A DNA stretch of 28,152 nt from Cyanophora paradoxa (taxonomy: Eukaryota; Glaucocystophyceae; Cyanophorales; Cyanophoraceae): positions 1 through 28,152 of the forward strand of contig QPMI01000598.1 of the NCBI GenBank assembly GCA_004431415.1, read 5' to 3'. This document shows positions 28,073-28,152 of the stretch, piece after piece. The notes under the pieces are model-generated. The model was not told the origin of the DNA, ran no database searches, and worked only from the letters and a program-made list of their open reading frames with translations. Positions within the stretch are counted from its first letter, which is position 1; every line of letters begins with the position of its first letter. The translations under genes were made by a program, and so were the position numbers.

Positions 28073-28152
28073 CGGCGGCGCCGTTAGCGGTGAACTCCCC
28101 TCGGGGAGGGAACGCGCGCGGCCCGCCTGAAGTATCAAAACTTCTCTGTATT
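28073..28152. other. window end, nothing identified
   Basis: Eighty bases without a recognisable feature; they may be intron or 3' untranslated sequence of the zinc-finger gene. Confidence 0.3.

Overview
The window looks like nuclear DNA of a GC-rich unicellular eukaryote, probably a microalga or related protist. The evidence is short GT-AG introns (about 40-80 nt) with clear cag acceptors, conserved eukaryotic genes (V-ATPase subunit D, VPS50/syndetin, a SET-domain protein, an STN1-like OB-fold protein, TPR and CCCH proteins), and abundant Ala/Pro-rich low-complexity coding. Two candidate GC-AG introns would fit a haptophyte, but the lineage cannot be fixed from sequence alone.

Layout. 1-11.8 kb is a compact set of conserved genes: the 3' end of an unrecognised gene (to 674), an unrecognised acidic protein (1114-2113, +), a SET-domain protein (about 3248-2275, -) head-to-head with V-ATPase subunit D (3574-4547, +), a repeat-rich gap (4548-6319), VPS50 (10691-6320, -) and, head-to-head with it, an STN1-like gene (about 10949-11800, +). 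12.7-22.4 kb is an orphan block with no recognisable housekeeping gene. It holds an unrecognised protein (12774-14764, +), a convergent transposase-like protein with an acidic tail (about 17350-14806, -), a coiled-coil protein with an NLS-like motif (18280-about 17290, -), an acidic coiled-coil protein (about 18521-19486, +) and another coiled-coil protein (22438-21232, -). 24.7-28.1 kb holds a TPR/PB1-like protein and a probable RNA-binding protein with cold-shock-like and CCCH zinc-finger segments.

A dispersed repeat about 175-220 bp long occurs at 6087-6297 (reverse), 11851-12022 and 23598-23817, with a solo end at 4652-4683. The two forward copies are almost identical and bracket the orphan block, which could therefore be a mobile or recombination-bounded segment.

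A caution applies to every coordinate. In every gene I could compare with a known family, the reading frame breaks at single positions and is restored by one extra base, mostly in a G or C run. This looks like uncorrected homopolymer deletion in the assembly rather than gene decay, so the CDS entries below are spans (introns and frame breaks included), not clean ORFs.
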